Shown in pieces: positions 15,740-23,021 of a stretch of DNA of 33,378 nucleotides. Location of the stretch: NCBI GenBank assembly GCA_028710135.1, contig JAQUSS010000016.1, positions 1 through 33,378 on the forward strand. Direction: 5' to 3'. Source of the stretch: Gemmiger sp. Its GTDB lineage: Bacteria; Bacillota; Clostridia; Oscillospirales; Ruminococcaceae. A program made the translations under genes and the position numbers. The first letter of the stretch is position 1; every line of letters starts with the position of its first letter. The notes under the pieces are model-generated. The model had not been told where the DNA came from. It did no database searches and worked only from the letters and a program-made list of their open reading frames with translations.

Positions 15740-16414
15740 ATGCCCGGCGGCCCCGGTGCGGGGTGCGGGATGCTTGCAGTTGAAAATGCCGGTGAAGCGG
15801 CGGATGGAATGGGAACGCAGATGGATAAGCAGCGGGAAACACTGGAACGCCTGGCCCCGGTGCTGGGCAGCCTGCCCACGCCCCCGGCGGATGGGCGTGC
15901 CAGGATTATTGCCTTGGAGGGGCGGGCCGCGGCGGGCAAAACCACCCTGGCGGCGGCTTTGGCCGAGGCCCTGGCGGCGTATGGCGGCGCGGGGGTGGTA
16001 CATATGGACGACTTTTTCCTCCCGGCGGAGCTGCGCACCCCCGAGCGGCTGGCCGAGCCGGGCGGCAATGTGGATTATGCCCGCTTTGCCCGGGAAATAT
16101 TGCCCTGCCTGCGGGGCACGGCCCCCTTTTGCTACCGCCGGTTTGATTGCGGCAGCATGGCCCTAGGCGAAGCCCGCACGGTGGCGGCGGGGCGGTGGCG
16201 AATTGTGGAGGGCGCCTACAGCGCCCACCCCTATTTTGGCCCCTATGCCGACCTATTGCTGTTTGCCGATGTGGACCCGGCCACCCAGCAGGCGCGCATT
16301 TTGCAGCGCAACGGCCCCGCCCAGGCGGCACAGTTTGCCAGCCGCTGGATACCCTTGGAGGAAGCCTATTTTTCCGCCACCGGCCTGCCGGGCCGCGCTG
16401 CGCGGATGGTGTGA
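15740..16414 (+). CDS. Uridine kinase-like P-loop kinase
   Basis: This cytoplasmic nucleoside- or small-molecule-kinase-like protein has a Walker A motif GRAAAGKT at residues 61-68 and the HMDDFFLP strand at 88-95, which is typical of the uridine kinase/phosphoribulokinase superfamily. RIVEGAYS at 154-161 and DLLLFADVD at 171-179 are further family strands. The substrate cannot be read from the sequence. The longest start (ATG at 15740) lies 28 nt after a TATAAT box with GAGG about 12 nt before it. In-frame ATGs at 15809 and 15821 would remove a non-conserved N-terminal extension and give a protein near 200 residues, the usual family size. It seems to be the first host gene after the prophage. 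Confidence 0.75.
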   Translation: MPGGPGAGCGMLAVENAGEAADGMGTQMDKQRETLERLAPVLGSLPTPPADGRARIIALEGRAAAGKTTLAAALAEALAAYGGAGVVHMDDFFLPAELRTPERLAEPGGNVDYARFAREILPCLRGTAPFCYRRFDCGSMALGEARTVAAGRWRIVEGAYSAHPYFGPYADLLLFADVDPATQQARILQRNGPAQAAQFASRWIPLEEAYFSATGLPGRAARMV

Positions 16415-16428
16415 TGAGGCTGTAAAAA

Positions 16429-16458
16429 TTGCCGCGCGGCGGGGCAGATTTTGATAAA
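16429..16458 (+). promoter_or_regulatory. Possible promoter for the transglutaminase-DUF4214 gene
   Basis: TTGCCG at 16429-16434 and GATAAA at 16453-16458 are separated by 18 bases. Both boxes are imperfect. A read-through transcript from the kinase promoter is an alternative because no terminator is seen between the genes. Confidence 0.3.
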
Positions 16459-16491
16459 AAGCTACAACAAGTAAAACAACAGGAGAACATT

Positions 16492-18387
16492 ATGAAAAGG
16501 GAGATGAACAAAAACCGGCTGGCTGCCCTGGCGCTGGCCATGGTGCTGGGAGCCACGCTGCTGTTTGGCGCGGTGCCCGCCTTTGCCGAAACGCCGGAGC
16601 CGGGGAGCCCCGATGCGCCGGTGGGCAGCTTGTGGCAAACGCCCGAGCCCGAAGCCCTTACCCCCGCGCAGATGGCAACCGCTGAAACGGCTGCCGAGGC
16701 TGACGAGGGGGAGGCGGGCCTTCCCACCCTGTATGCCGCCGCCGAGCCGGGGTACATTTACACCCAGTTGAGTGCGGGCCAGCAGGCCGTATACACTGCC
16801 TTTGCCGCCGCGGCGCAAAAGGTGATGGAGGCGATACCCAGCCCCGTAAGAATTGCGGATGCAACCACCTACCGCTTGGCGCTGGGGGATGTGAAGCTGG
16901 CCGTGAATGCCTACCTGTTTGACCACCCCGAGGTTTTTTGGACGGGCGGAGATTTTACCTATGGCGTGGAAAACGGCGTTATTACCATGGTGGGGATGAC
17001 CGGCAGCGCCACCAAATATGCCAGCGAGAGCGCATGGGTTGCCGAGAAGGCCGCGTTTGAAGCGGCTGCTGCCGCCCTGGTGGAAAAAGCCGCCGTGAAT
17101 GGGCTGGAACCCCAGTATGCCGCCCTAAAGCTGCACGATGTGCTTTGCGGGGCCGTAACCTACGACTATGCCTCGCTTGGAACCAAGGACTACCTGCCCC
17201 ACACGGCCTACAACGCCTTTATTAAGGGGAAGGCCGTGTGCGATGGCTATTCCAAGGGGTACCTGTACCTGCTGCGGCTGTGCGGGATACAGGCATCGCT
17301 GGTGACCAGCGATGCCCTAAACCACGGCTGGAACATTGTAAAGCTGGGCGACGATTGGTACGAAACGGACGCCACCTGGGATGATGGCGGCGACCAGCTG
17401 AAGCATACCCACTACGACAAAACCACCACCCAGATGAACGCCCTGCACAACGGCGGCGCGCGCAACACCACCGGCATTGATGCCCTGCTGCCGTTGGCCG
17501 AGGGTACCGGCTATACCTACGCCTACCTGCAAGCCAATATGCCTACCCCGGCACCCACGCCTACCCCGGCACCCACGCCCACCCCTGCTCCCGCCCCTAC
17601 CCCCACCCCCGAGGTGGGTGTGCCGGGGTTTGTGACCCGGCTTTATGATGTTTGCCTTGGCCGCACCCCCGATGCCGCGGGCAAGGCCGATTGGATTAGC
17701 CGGTTGCAAACCGGCAAGGCCACCGGCGCGGAGGCTGCCTACGGCTTTGTGTTCAGTAAGGAGTTTAAGGGCAAAAATTATTGCAACGAGGATTACGTAA
17801 AGCAGCTTTACCGCGCCTTTATGGGCCGCGAATACGATGCACCCGGCCTTGCCGATTGGGTTGGCAAGCTGGAGGGGGGCAAAACGCGGGAGGAAGTGTT
17901 CAACGGCTTCTCGCAAAGCAGCGAATTCCAAAAAATATCTGCCAGGTATGGCATCACCGTGGGCAGCCCGATTGCGGTGCCCCCCTATGGCACTGTGCCC
18001 ACCGGCCCCTGCACGGTGGATGGCAAGCCGGACGGCGTTACCGGCTTTGTTACCCGGCTGTACAGCGTGGTTTTGGGCCGCACCCCCGATACCGCCGGCC
18101 TAAAAAACTGGACGAACCAGCTTTGGGCCCACACCGCCAGCGGCGCGGAGGTGGCGCGGGGCTTTGTGTTCAGCAATGAATTTAAGGCGAAGGGGTACAG
18201 CGATAGCGCGTATGTGGACTATTTGTACCAGGCATTTATGAACCGCCCCGCCGATAAGGCCGGCAAGGCCGATTGGGTAAGCCGCCTTGCCGGGGGCGCA
18301 AGCCGCGAAACCGTTTTTTACGGCTTTGTGGGCAGCGATGAATTTACAAAAATTTGCAACAGCTATGGCATTGTGCGCGGCGGGTAA
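16492..18387 (+). CDS. Secreted transglutaminase-like protein with four DUF4214 repeats
   Basis: The 631-residue protein has a signal peptide (positive N-terminus, hydrophobic core to about residue 30, likely cleavage after AFA at 32). The globular domain at about 120-345 contains a transglutaminase-like Cys-His-Asp triad: C250 in GKAVCDGYSKGY, H278 in LNHGW, and D293 in YETDATW. Enzymes of this fold act as proteases or amidases or make cross-links; the reaction here is unknown. A Pro/Thr linker at 351-373 leads to four DUF4214 units starting near 379, 435, 518 and 574, each built around FVTRLYxxxLGRTPD and a closing FVFSxEF motif. The ATG at 16492 with AGGAG six bases upstream decides the start. 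The C-terminal repeats are close to those of the next gene. Confidence 0.85.
   Translation: MKREMNKNRLAALALAMVLGATLLFGAVPAFAETPEPGSPDAPVGSLWQTPEPEALTPAQMATAETAAEADEGEAGLPTLYAAAEPGYIYTQLSAGQQAVYTAFAAAAQKVMEAIPSPVRIADATTYRLALGDVKLAVNAYLFDHPEVFWTGGDFTYGVENGVITMVGMTGSATKYASESAWVAEKAAFEAAAAALVEKAAVNGLEPQYAALKLHDVLCGAVTYDYASLGTKDYLPHTAYNAFIKGKAVCDGYSKGYLYLLRLCGIQASLVTSDALNHGWNIVKLGDDWYETDATWDDGGDQLKHTHYDKTTTQMNALHNGGARNTTGIDALLPLAEGTGYTYAYLQANMPTPAPTPTPAPTPTPAPAPTPTPEVGVPGFVTRLYDVCLGRTPDAAGKADWISRLQTGKATGAEAAYGFVFSKEFKGKNYCNEDYVKQLYRAFMGREYDAPGLADWVGKLEGGKTREEVFNGFSQSSEFQKISARYGITVGSPIAVPPYGTVPTGPCTVDGKPDGVTGFVTRLYSVVLGRTPDTAGLKNWTNQLWAHTASGAEVARGFVFSNEFKAKGYSDSAYVDYLYQAFMNRPADKAGKADWVSRLAGGASRETVFYGFVGSDEFTKICNSYGIVRGG
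17542..17577 (+). repeat. Two 18-bp tandem repeats coding for the Pro/Thr linker
   Basis: CCTACCCCGGCACCCACG occurs twice back to back and is followed by more degenerate Pro/Thr/Ala codons to about 17610. It encodes the flexible linker between the enzyme domain and the DUF4214 units, and may vary in copy number between strains. Confidence 0.8.
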
Positions 18388-18407
18388 ACTTGTAAAATTT
18401 TGCCAAA

Positions 18408-18435
18408 CGCCCCTTTTGCGGGGGCGAAAGGTTTT
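18408..18435 (+). terminator. Possible rho-independent terminator
   Basis: CGCCCC (18408-18413) pairs with GGGGCG (18421-18426). A T5 run follows only after AAAGG, so the structure is a weak match to the standard form. Confidence 0.4.
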
Positions 18436-18460
18436 TCTCGGCCACAAAACCTGCTATACT
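18432..18460 (+). promoter_or_regulatory. Promoter for the lysozyme-DUF4214 gene
   Basis: A -10 box TATACT is at 18455-18460. The -35 region, 17 bases upstream, is only a T-rich stretch (TTTTTC). Transcription would start near 18467 and give a leader of about 130 nt. Confidence 0.45.
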
Positions 18461-18469
18461 AAAAAAGAT

Positions 18470-18560
18470 GTAGCCCGCCGGTAGCGGGGGCACACCGGGC
18501 AGTGGCGGGCGCAACCCCCTTGGGGGCGCGCCGCCCTGCCCCTTTTACCGCAGCGCCCAA
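18470..18560 (+). other. GC-rich structured mRNA leader
   Basis: The untranslated leader between the promoter and the ATG at 18599 is very rich in G and C and self-complementary. GGGCAGTGGCGGGCGC can pair, with bulges, with GCGCCGCCCTGCCC downstream, around a small CCCCC-TT-GGGGG hairpin at about 18526-18537. I do not recognise a known riboswitch class. Confidence 0.45.
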
Positions 18561-18598
18561 AGCGCCCAGACACCGATTACATAGAGGAAGATAAAAAA

Positions 18599-20242
18599 AT
18601 GCAGAAAAAAATGCTGGCAATTTTGCTGGCCCTGGGGATGGCGGCAACCATGGCGCTGCCGGTTGCCGCCCAGGGCCTTACCCCCGAAACGGCGGCGGAA
18701 ACGGCCACCGCCGAGATGGCCCAAGCGGAGGCCCCCACCGCGACCCTGGCTGCGGAAGCCGAAAAAAATGAAGAAGCCGAGCCCGCGCTGGCCCTGCCCA
18801 CATGGTTCCACCCCGACCCGTTGACCGCGGAGGAGGAGGGCTACAGCCACACCGGCCTGTACGATGAGGACGCGTACACCAAGGCCCTGGCCCGCCAGCA
18901 GGCAAGCGACACCGACGGCCAAGCGGGCGAGGATGGCCTGCACGAGGATGCGGTTGCCCAGTATGCCTTGGGCTACTACTACACCGATAACGCCAACCAG
19001 GTTTATGAGTTTTTGCGCAGCGAGCTGGGGATGAACCGCGCCCAGGCCTGCGGCGTGATGGCAAATATGTACACCGAAAGCCGGTTTAACCCCACCGCCT
19101 ATAACGGGAACGATACCGGCGGAACCGAGAGCTACGGCCTTTGCCAGTGGAACTCGGGCCGGTATGCTACGCTGCAAAGCTGGTGTGCGGCCAACGGGTA
19201 CAACTACACCACGGTAGAAGGCCAACTGCGCTACCTGCAACATGAAATTACCAATACCTGGGAGAAGCGGATATGGACCGTTACCAGCAGCGCGGGCGAT
19301 TGCTTTGGCAGGGTGCCCGATACCGCACAGGGGGCCTATGTGGCGGGCTATACCTGGGCGCGCTACTTTGAGCGCGGCGCAAGTACGTATTGGCCCAGCC
19401 GTGGTGAGTATGCCATGAACGATTTTTGGCCCACCTACCAAAACTACACCCCCGCCCCCACGGTGGACCCGGCCTTGGCCGCGCAGTTTGTTACCCGGCT
19501 GTACAGTGTTTGCCTGGGCCGTACCCCCGATGACAGCGGCCTTGCCAACTGGACGAATGTTTTGGTAAGCGGCAGCCAAACCGGCACCGCCGTTGCCGCC
19601 GGGTTTGTGTTCAGCGCCGAATTTTCCGGCAAAAACTACTGCAACGAGCATTTTGTGCAGCAGCTTTACCTTGCCTTTTTGGGGCGCGGGTACGATGCCC
19701 CCGGCCTTGCCGATTGGGTGAACCGGCTGGAAACCGGCTCCACCCGGGAGGCCGTATTTAACGGCTTTGCGGGCAGCGCCGAATTTGCCGAGCTTTGCAA
19801 AAATTACGGCATCCAGCAGGGCGTGGGCATCACGGTGCCCAAGTACGGCACGGTGCCCAAGGGCAATTGCACGGTGGATGGCAAGGAGGATGGGGTAACG
19901 GGCTTTGTAAAGCGGCTGTACAGCGTTTGCCTAAACCGCACCCCTGATGCCCACGGCCTGGCCGATTGGACGGGCCGGTTGTGGAGCCAAACCACCAGCG
20001 GCCGCACGGTGGCGCTGGGCTTTGTGTTCAGCGATGAATTTACCGCAAAAAATTACGACAACGCTACCTTTGTAAAGTACCTGTACAAGGCCATACTGGG
20101 CCGCGAAGCCGATGCCGCGGGCCTGGCCGATTGGACAAGCCGCCTTGCCACCGGGGCCACCCGCCTTACGATTTTTGATGGCTTTGCCGGCAGCGACGAG
20201 TTTACCCGCATTTGCAACAGCTACGGCATTGTGCGGGATTGA
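18599..20242 (+). CDS. Secreted phage-lysozyme-like protein with four DUF4214 repeats
   Basis: The 547-residue protein has a short signal peptide (cleavage probably after VAA at 22-24) and an acidic Ala/Glu-rich spacer. Residues about 132-280 match the phage tail lysozyme type (PF18013-like): VYEFLRSELGMNRAQACGVM, NMYTESRFNP with probable catalytic Glu160, and SYGLCQWNSGRY. It likely cuts glycan strands of peptidoglycan. The C-terminal half carries four DUF4214 units (start near 297, 352, 435 and 491) that mirror those of the preceding gene, including the connecting CTVDGKEDGVTGFVKRLY. The start has GAGGAAG upstream. It is a cell-surface wall-remodelling enzyme by inference. It may be phage-derived but lies outside the G-rich prophage block. 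Confidence 0.82.
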   Translation: MQKKMLAILLALGMAATMALPVAAQGLTPETAAETATAEMAQAEAPTATLAAEAEKNEEAEPALALPTWFHPDPLTAEEEGYSHTGLYDEDAYTKALARQQASDTDGQAGEDGLHEDAVAQYALGYYYTDNANQVYEFLRSELGMNRAQACGVMANMYTESRFNPTAYNGNDTGGTESYGLCQWNSGRYATLQSWCAANGYNYTTVEGQLRYLQHEITNTWEKRIWTVTSSAGDCFGRVPDTAQGAYVAGYTWARYFERGASTYWPSRGEYAMNDFWPTYQNYTPAPTVDPALAAQFVTRLYSVCLGRTPDDSGLANWTNVLVSGSQTGTAVAAGFVFSAEFSGKNYCNEHFVQQLYLAFLGRGYDAPGLADWVNRLETGSTREAVFNGFAGSAEFAELCKNYGIQQGVGITVPKYGTVPKGNCTVDGKEDGVTGFVKRLYSVCLNRTPDAHGLADWTGRLWSQTTSGRTVALGFVFSDEFTAKNYDNATFVKYLYKAILGREADAAGLADWTSRLATGATRLTIFDGFAGSDEFTRICNSYGIVRD

Positions 20243-20269
20243 CGCGGGGGCTGGTAATTGGCAGGAAAG

Positions 20270-20287
20270 TGCGCTATAATAAGCGCA
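20270..20287 (+). promoter_or_regulatory. Promoter with inverted repeat around the -10, before the exporter genes
   Basis: A -10 box TATAAT is at 20275-20280. It sits inside a perfect inverted repeat, TGCGCT-ATAATA-AGCGCA (20270-20287), which could be a repressor site. A TTGGCA at 20258-20263 is too near (11 bases) to be its -35. Confidence 0.55.
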
Positions 20288-20374
20288 TCCACAATGGTTA
20301 CAAACAAACCGTTACACCGCATGGCAGCCAAATGCCTTTGCGGCCAATAAATAAAACCGGAGGTCGTTTTACCG

Positions 20375-21175
20375 ATGCAGGGTACACAACACGAGCAGCT
20401 AGAGCGTAGCTGGGGCCATTTTAAAAAGTACAAGCCACTGGTGAAGGAGCTTGTTTCCCGCGATTTAAAGGTGAAGTACCGCCGCAGCTTCCTTGGCTAT
20501 GTGTGGAGCGTGTTGAACCCACTGCTGATGATGCTTCTTCAGTCGCTGATTTTTTCGTTCATGTTCCGCAATGATATCCCCAACTTCCCGCTTTATCTGA
20601 TTTGCGGCAACACCCTGTTCACCTTTTTTAACGAGAGTACCAATATGGGGCTAACCTCCATTATTTTTAACGGTACGCTGATAAAAAAGGTGTATATCCC
20701 CAAATTTATCTTCCCGCTTAGCCGGGTGGTATCCAGCTTTGTGACCATGTGGTTCAGCTTTGCGGCCATTTTGCTGGTTATGGTGTTTACCCGGGCTCCT
20801 TTTTACTGGACAATTTTGCTGTGCTGGGTGCCGCTACTGTTTTTGTTTTTGTTTAGCTGCGGCATGGCCATGGCACTCTCGGCGTTGACGGTCTATTTCC
20901 GGGATATGCAGCACCTTTACAGCATTTTGACTCTGGGCTGGATGTATGCCACCCCGCTGTTTTACCCGCTGGAGCAACTGCCGGCCTTTATGCAGCGGCT
21001 GATGAAGTTTAACCCGATGTACCACTATGTAAATATGTTCCGCAATTTGGTGATGTATGGCAACATACCGGGGCCAAATACCTGGTTTGCCTGCATTGTA
21101 AGCGCCGTGGGGATGATGGCCATTGGGCTGGTGGTCTTCCGCAAGCTGCAGCGCAATTTCATCCTGTATATTTAA
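20375..21175 (+). CDS. wzm: Polysaccharide ABC-2 exporter permease (Wzm/TagG type)
   Basis: This membrane subunit of an ABC transporter exports an undecaprenyl-linked polysaccharide or teichoic-acid-like polymer. The 266 residues show an N-terminal amphipathic segment with SRDLKVKYRRSFLGYVWSVLNP, typical of ABC-2 polymer permeases, and six hydrophobic spans from about residue 45 to 260. YFRDMQHL near residue 185 and the C-terminal FRKLQRNF are also family-like. The ribosome binding site is CCGGAGG. The ATPase gene follows after 10 nt, so the two form a unit. No glycosyltransferase gene is nearby in the window, so the polymer must be made by genes elsewhere. Confidence 0.9.
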   Translation: MQGTQHEQLERSWGHFKKYKPLVKELVSRDLKVKYRRSFLGYVWSVLNPLLMMLLQSLIFSFMFRNDIPNFPLYLICGNTLFTFFNESTNMGLTSIIFNGTLIKKVYIPKFIFPLSRVVSSFVTMWFSFAAILLVMVFTRAPFYWTILLCWVPLLFLFLFSCGMAMALSALTVYFRDMQHLYSILTLGWMYATPLFYPLEQLPAFMQRLMKFNPMYHYVNMFRNLVMYGNIPGPNTWFACIVSAVGMMAIGLVVFRKLQRNFILYI

Positions 21176-21185
21176 GGGGGGCGCT

Positions 21186-21938
21186 ATGGGAGCCGAAAAT
21201 ATCATTGACGTAGAGCACGTTTCCATGCGGTTTAACCTTGCGCAGGAAAAAACCGAGACCTTGAAGGAATACCTGGTTAAGCTGGCAAAGCATACCCTTT
21301 CCTTCAACGAATTTTATGCGCTGAAGGATGTGTCCTTCTCGGTCAAGCCGGGGGAGAGTGTGGCCTTAATTGGCCGCAACGGCAGCGGCAAAAGCACCAT
21401 GCTCAAGGTGATTGCCGGGGTGATGTACCCCACCACCGGCACGGTTACCGTGCGGGGGGATATTGCCCCCATGATTGAGCTGGGTGCCGGGTTTGACCTG
21501 GATTTGACCGCGCGGGAGAATGTGTACCTGAACGGCGCGGTGCTGGGGTACGACCGTGCGTACATGGAAGAGCATTTTAAAAATATCATCGATTTTGCCG
21601 AGCTGTGGGATTTTGTGGATGTGCCGGTTAAAAACTTTTCCTCCGGCATGGTGGCCCGGTTGGGCTTTGCCATTGCCACCGAGGTGAGCGCACCGCTGCT
21701 GGTGGTGGACGAGGTATTATCGGTGGGGGACTTTATGTTCCAGCAAAAATGCCACGACCGCCTGAACAAAATGCTGGAGCAGGGCACCACCCTGCTGTTT
21801 GTAAGCCACGATTCGGGGCTGGTAAAATCGCTTTGCAAGCGGGCCGTGTGGCTAGACCATGGCGTAAAACGGGGGGATGGCCCCTCGGAGGAGGTTTGCA
21901 ACGCCTACGAAGCCGCCATGCGCGCGGGGGAAATGTAG
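21186..21938 (+). CDS. wzt: Polysaccharide ABC exporter ATPase (Wzt/TagH type)
   Basis: This cytoplasmic ATPase partners the permease just upstream. In 250 residues it has Walker A GRNGSGKST at 63-71, the atypical signature NFSSGM at 150-155 that is usual for Wzt-like ATPases, Walker B LLVVDE at 171-176, and the H-loop His208 in VSHDS. The segment APMIELGAGFDLDLTARENV is typical of polysaccharide exporters. It lacks the extra C-terminal carbohydrate-binding domain found in some Wzt proteins, so recognition of a modified glycan end by this subunit is not expected. The ATG at 21186 is preferred over longer starts that overlap the permease. Confidence 0.92.
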   Translation: MGAENIIDVEHVSMRFNLAQEKTETLKEYLVKLAKHTLSFNEFYALKDVSFSVKPGESVALIGRNGSGKSTMLKVIAGVMYPTTGTVTVRGDIAPMIELGAGFDLDLTARENVYLNGAVLGYDRAYMEEHFKNIIDFAELWDFVDVPVKNFSSGMVARLGFAIATEVSAPLLVVDEVLSVGDFMFQQKCHDRLNKMLEQGTTLLFVSHDSGLVKSLCKRAVWLDHGVKRGDGPSEEVCNAYEAAMRAGEM

Positions 21939-21979
21939 GCGCTGGCCCTGGCCCGGTGCTGCGGCCCGGTGCTTTGGCG

Positions 21980-22032
21980 GCCCCCGGTGTGCTGGGGGCT
22001 TGCAAAAAACGCTGTAGGGGCACCCCGCAGCG
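21980..22032 (+). other. Two consecutive hairpins between wzt and the first reductase gene
   Basis: GCCCCC (21980-21985) pairs with GGGGGC (21994-21999), and CGCTG-TA-GGGG pairs with CCCC-G-CAGCG at 22010-22032. Neither is followed by a T run on either strand, so they are more likely mRNA processing or stability structures than terminators. Confidence 0.4.
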
Positions 22033-22070
22033 GCTGAACGCTTTGAAAATGACGATAGGCGGTGGAAATT

Positions 22071-23009
22071 ATGAAAGCAATGATTATCGGCGCGGCAGGG
22101 TTTGTGGGCGGCTACCTGGCAGATGCCATCCGGCAGGACCTTTTGTGCGAGGTGGTGGTGACAAAGCTGCCCCACGAGCAACTTTCGCGCACCGATTTGG
22201 ACGTTAAAAACCTGGATATTTTAAACCCCATTGCGATTTTTGAGCTGCTGAAGGAGGAACGCCCCGATTATATCTTCCACCTGGCGGCCCAAAGCTCCAT
22301 CGGCTATTCATGGAAAAACCCCAGCCTGACGGTGGATGTGAACGTGAAGGGCAGCTTGAATGTGCTGAACGCCATCCGCCAGCTGGATTATTCGCCCCGG
22401 GTGCTGGTGATTGGCTCGGGCGAGGAGTACGGCCATATCAAACCGGGCCATGTGCCCATCCCGGAAACCGAATTTCTTGACCCGGGCAACATCTACGCCG
22501 CCACCAAGGTTTGCCAAAATATGATGGCCACCATCTACAGCCAGGCGTATGGCCTGCAACTGATTATGGTGCGGGCTTTTAACCATGTTGGCCCCCACCA
22601 GGCAGAAATTTTTGTGGTATCGGATTTTTGCAAGCAGGTGGTTATGATTGAAAAGGGCTTGCAGGAGCCGGTGATGCGGGTTGGAAATTTGGCCGCCAAG
22701 CGAGATTTTACCGATGTGCGGGACGTTGTGCACGCCTACACCCGGCTGGTGCAATTTGGCGTGCCGGGCGAAACCTACAACGTTGGCAGCGGCCACGCGG
22801 TTGCCATACAGGAAATTTTGGATACGATTGTGGCGCAAAGCGATGCCAAGATAACGGTGGAAACCGACCCCGCCAAGCTGCGCCCGGTGGATGTGCCCAT
22901 CATTGAGGCCGATACCCATAAAATCTACGATGCTACCGGTTGGGTGCCCCGCATCCCGCTGGCGCAGACGATTGCCGATACGCTGGATGCCTGGCGTGCC
23001 GTGCTGTAA
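22071..23009 (+). CDS. rmd: GDP-6-deoxy-D-mannose reductase-like SDR (Rmd type)
   Basis: This is an extended short-chain dehydrogenase/reductase of 312 residues. The NAD(P) site GAAGFVG lies at residues 7-13 and HLAAQSS at 70-76; the catalytic residues are S116 in GSGEEYG, Y142 and K146 in YAATK. The segments FNHVGP, VGNLAAKRDFTDVRDVV and LRPVDVPIIEAD are those of Rmd, which reduces GDP-4-keto-6-deoxymannose to GDP-D-rhamnose. The substrate would come from Gmd, encoded on the other strand 4 kb away. The start (ATG at 22071, GGTGG upstream) is preferred over a GTG at 22062. Closely related 4,6-dehydratase or epimerase functions cannot be excluded from sequence alone. Confidence 0.75.
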   Translation: MKAMIIGAAGFVGGYLADAIRQDLLCEVVVTKLPHEQLSRTDLDVKNLDILNPIAIFELLKEERPDYIFHLAAQSSIGYSWKNPSLTVDVNVKGSLNVLNAIRQLDYSPRVLVIGSGEEYGHIKPGHVPIPETEFLDPGNIYAATKVCQNMMATIYSQAYGLQLIMVRAFNHVGPHQAEIFVVSDFCKQVVMIEKGLQEPVMRVGNLAAKRDFTDVRDVVHAYTRLVQFGVPGETYNVGSGHAVAIQEILDTIVAQSDAKITVETDPAKLRPVDVPIIEADTHKIYDATGWVPRIPLAQTIADTLDAWRAVL

Positions 23010-23021
23010 GGGGGGCAGAAG

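Noticed and set aside
17540-17610. Short tandem repeats as a possible CRISPR array
   Set aside because: The repeats are in frame, have no spacers and encode the Pro/Thr linker of a surface protein.
18545-19651. 368-codon minus-strand frame opposite the lysozyme-DUF4214 gene
   Set aside because: Gly/Val/Ala-rich translation without motifs; the + strand frame has a signal peptide and recognisable domains.
20258-20280. TTGGCA plus TATAAT as a standard -35/-10 pair before wzm
   Set aside because: The spacer is only 11 bases, far from the usual 16-18, so only the -10 with its inverted repeat is reported.
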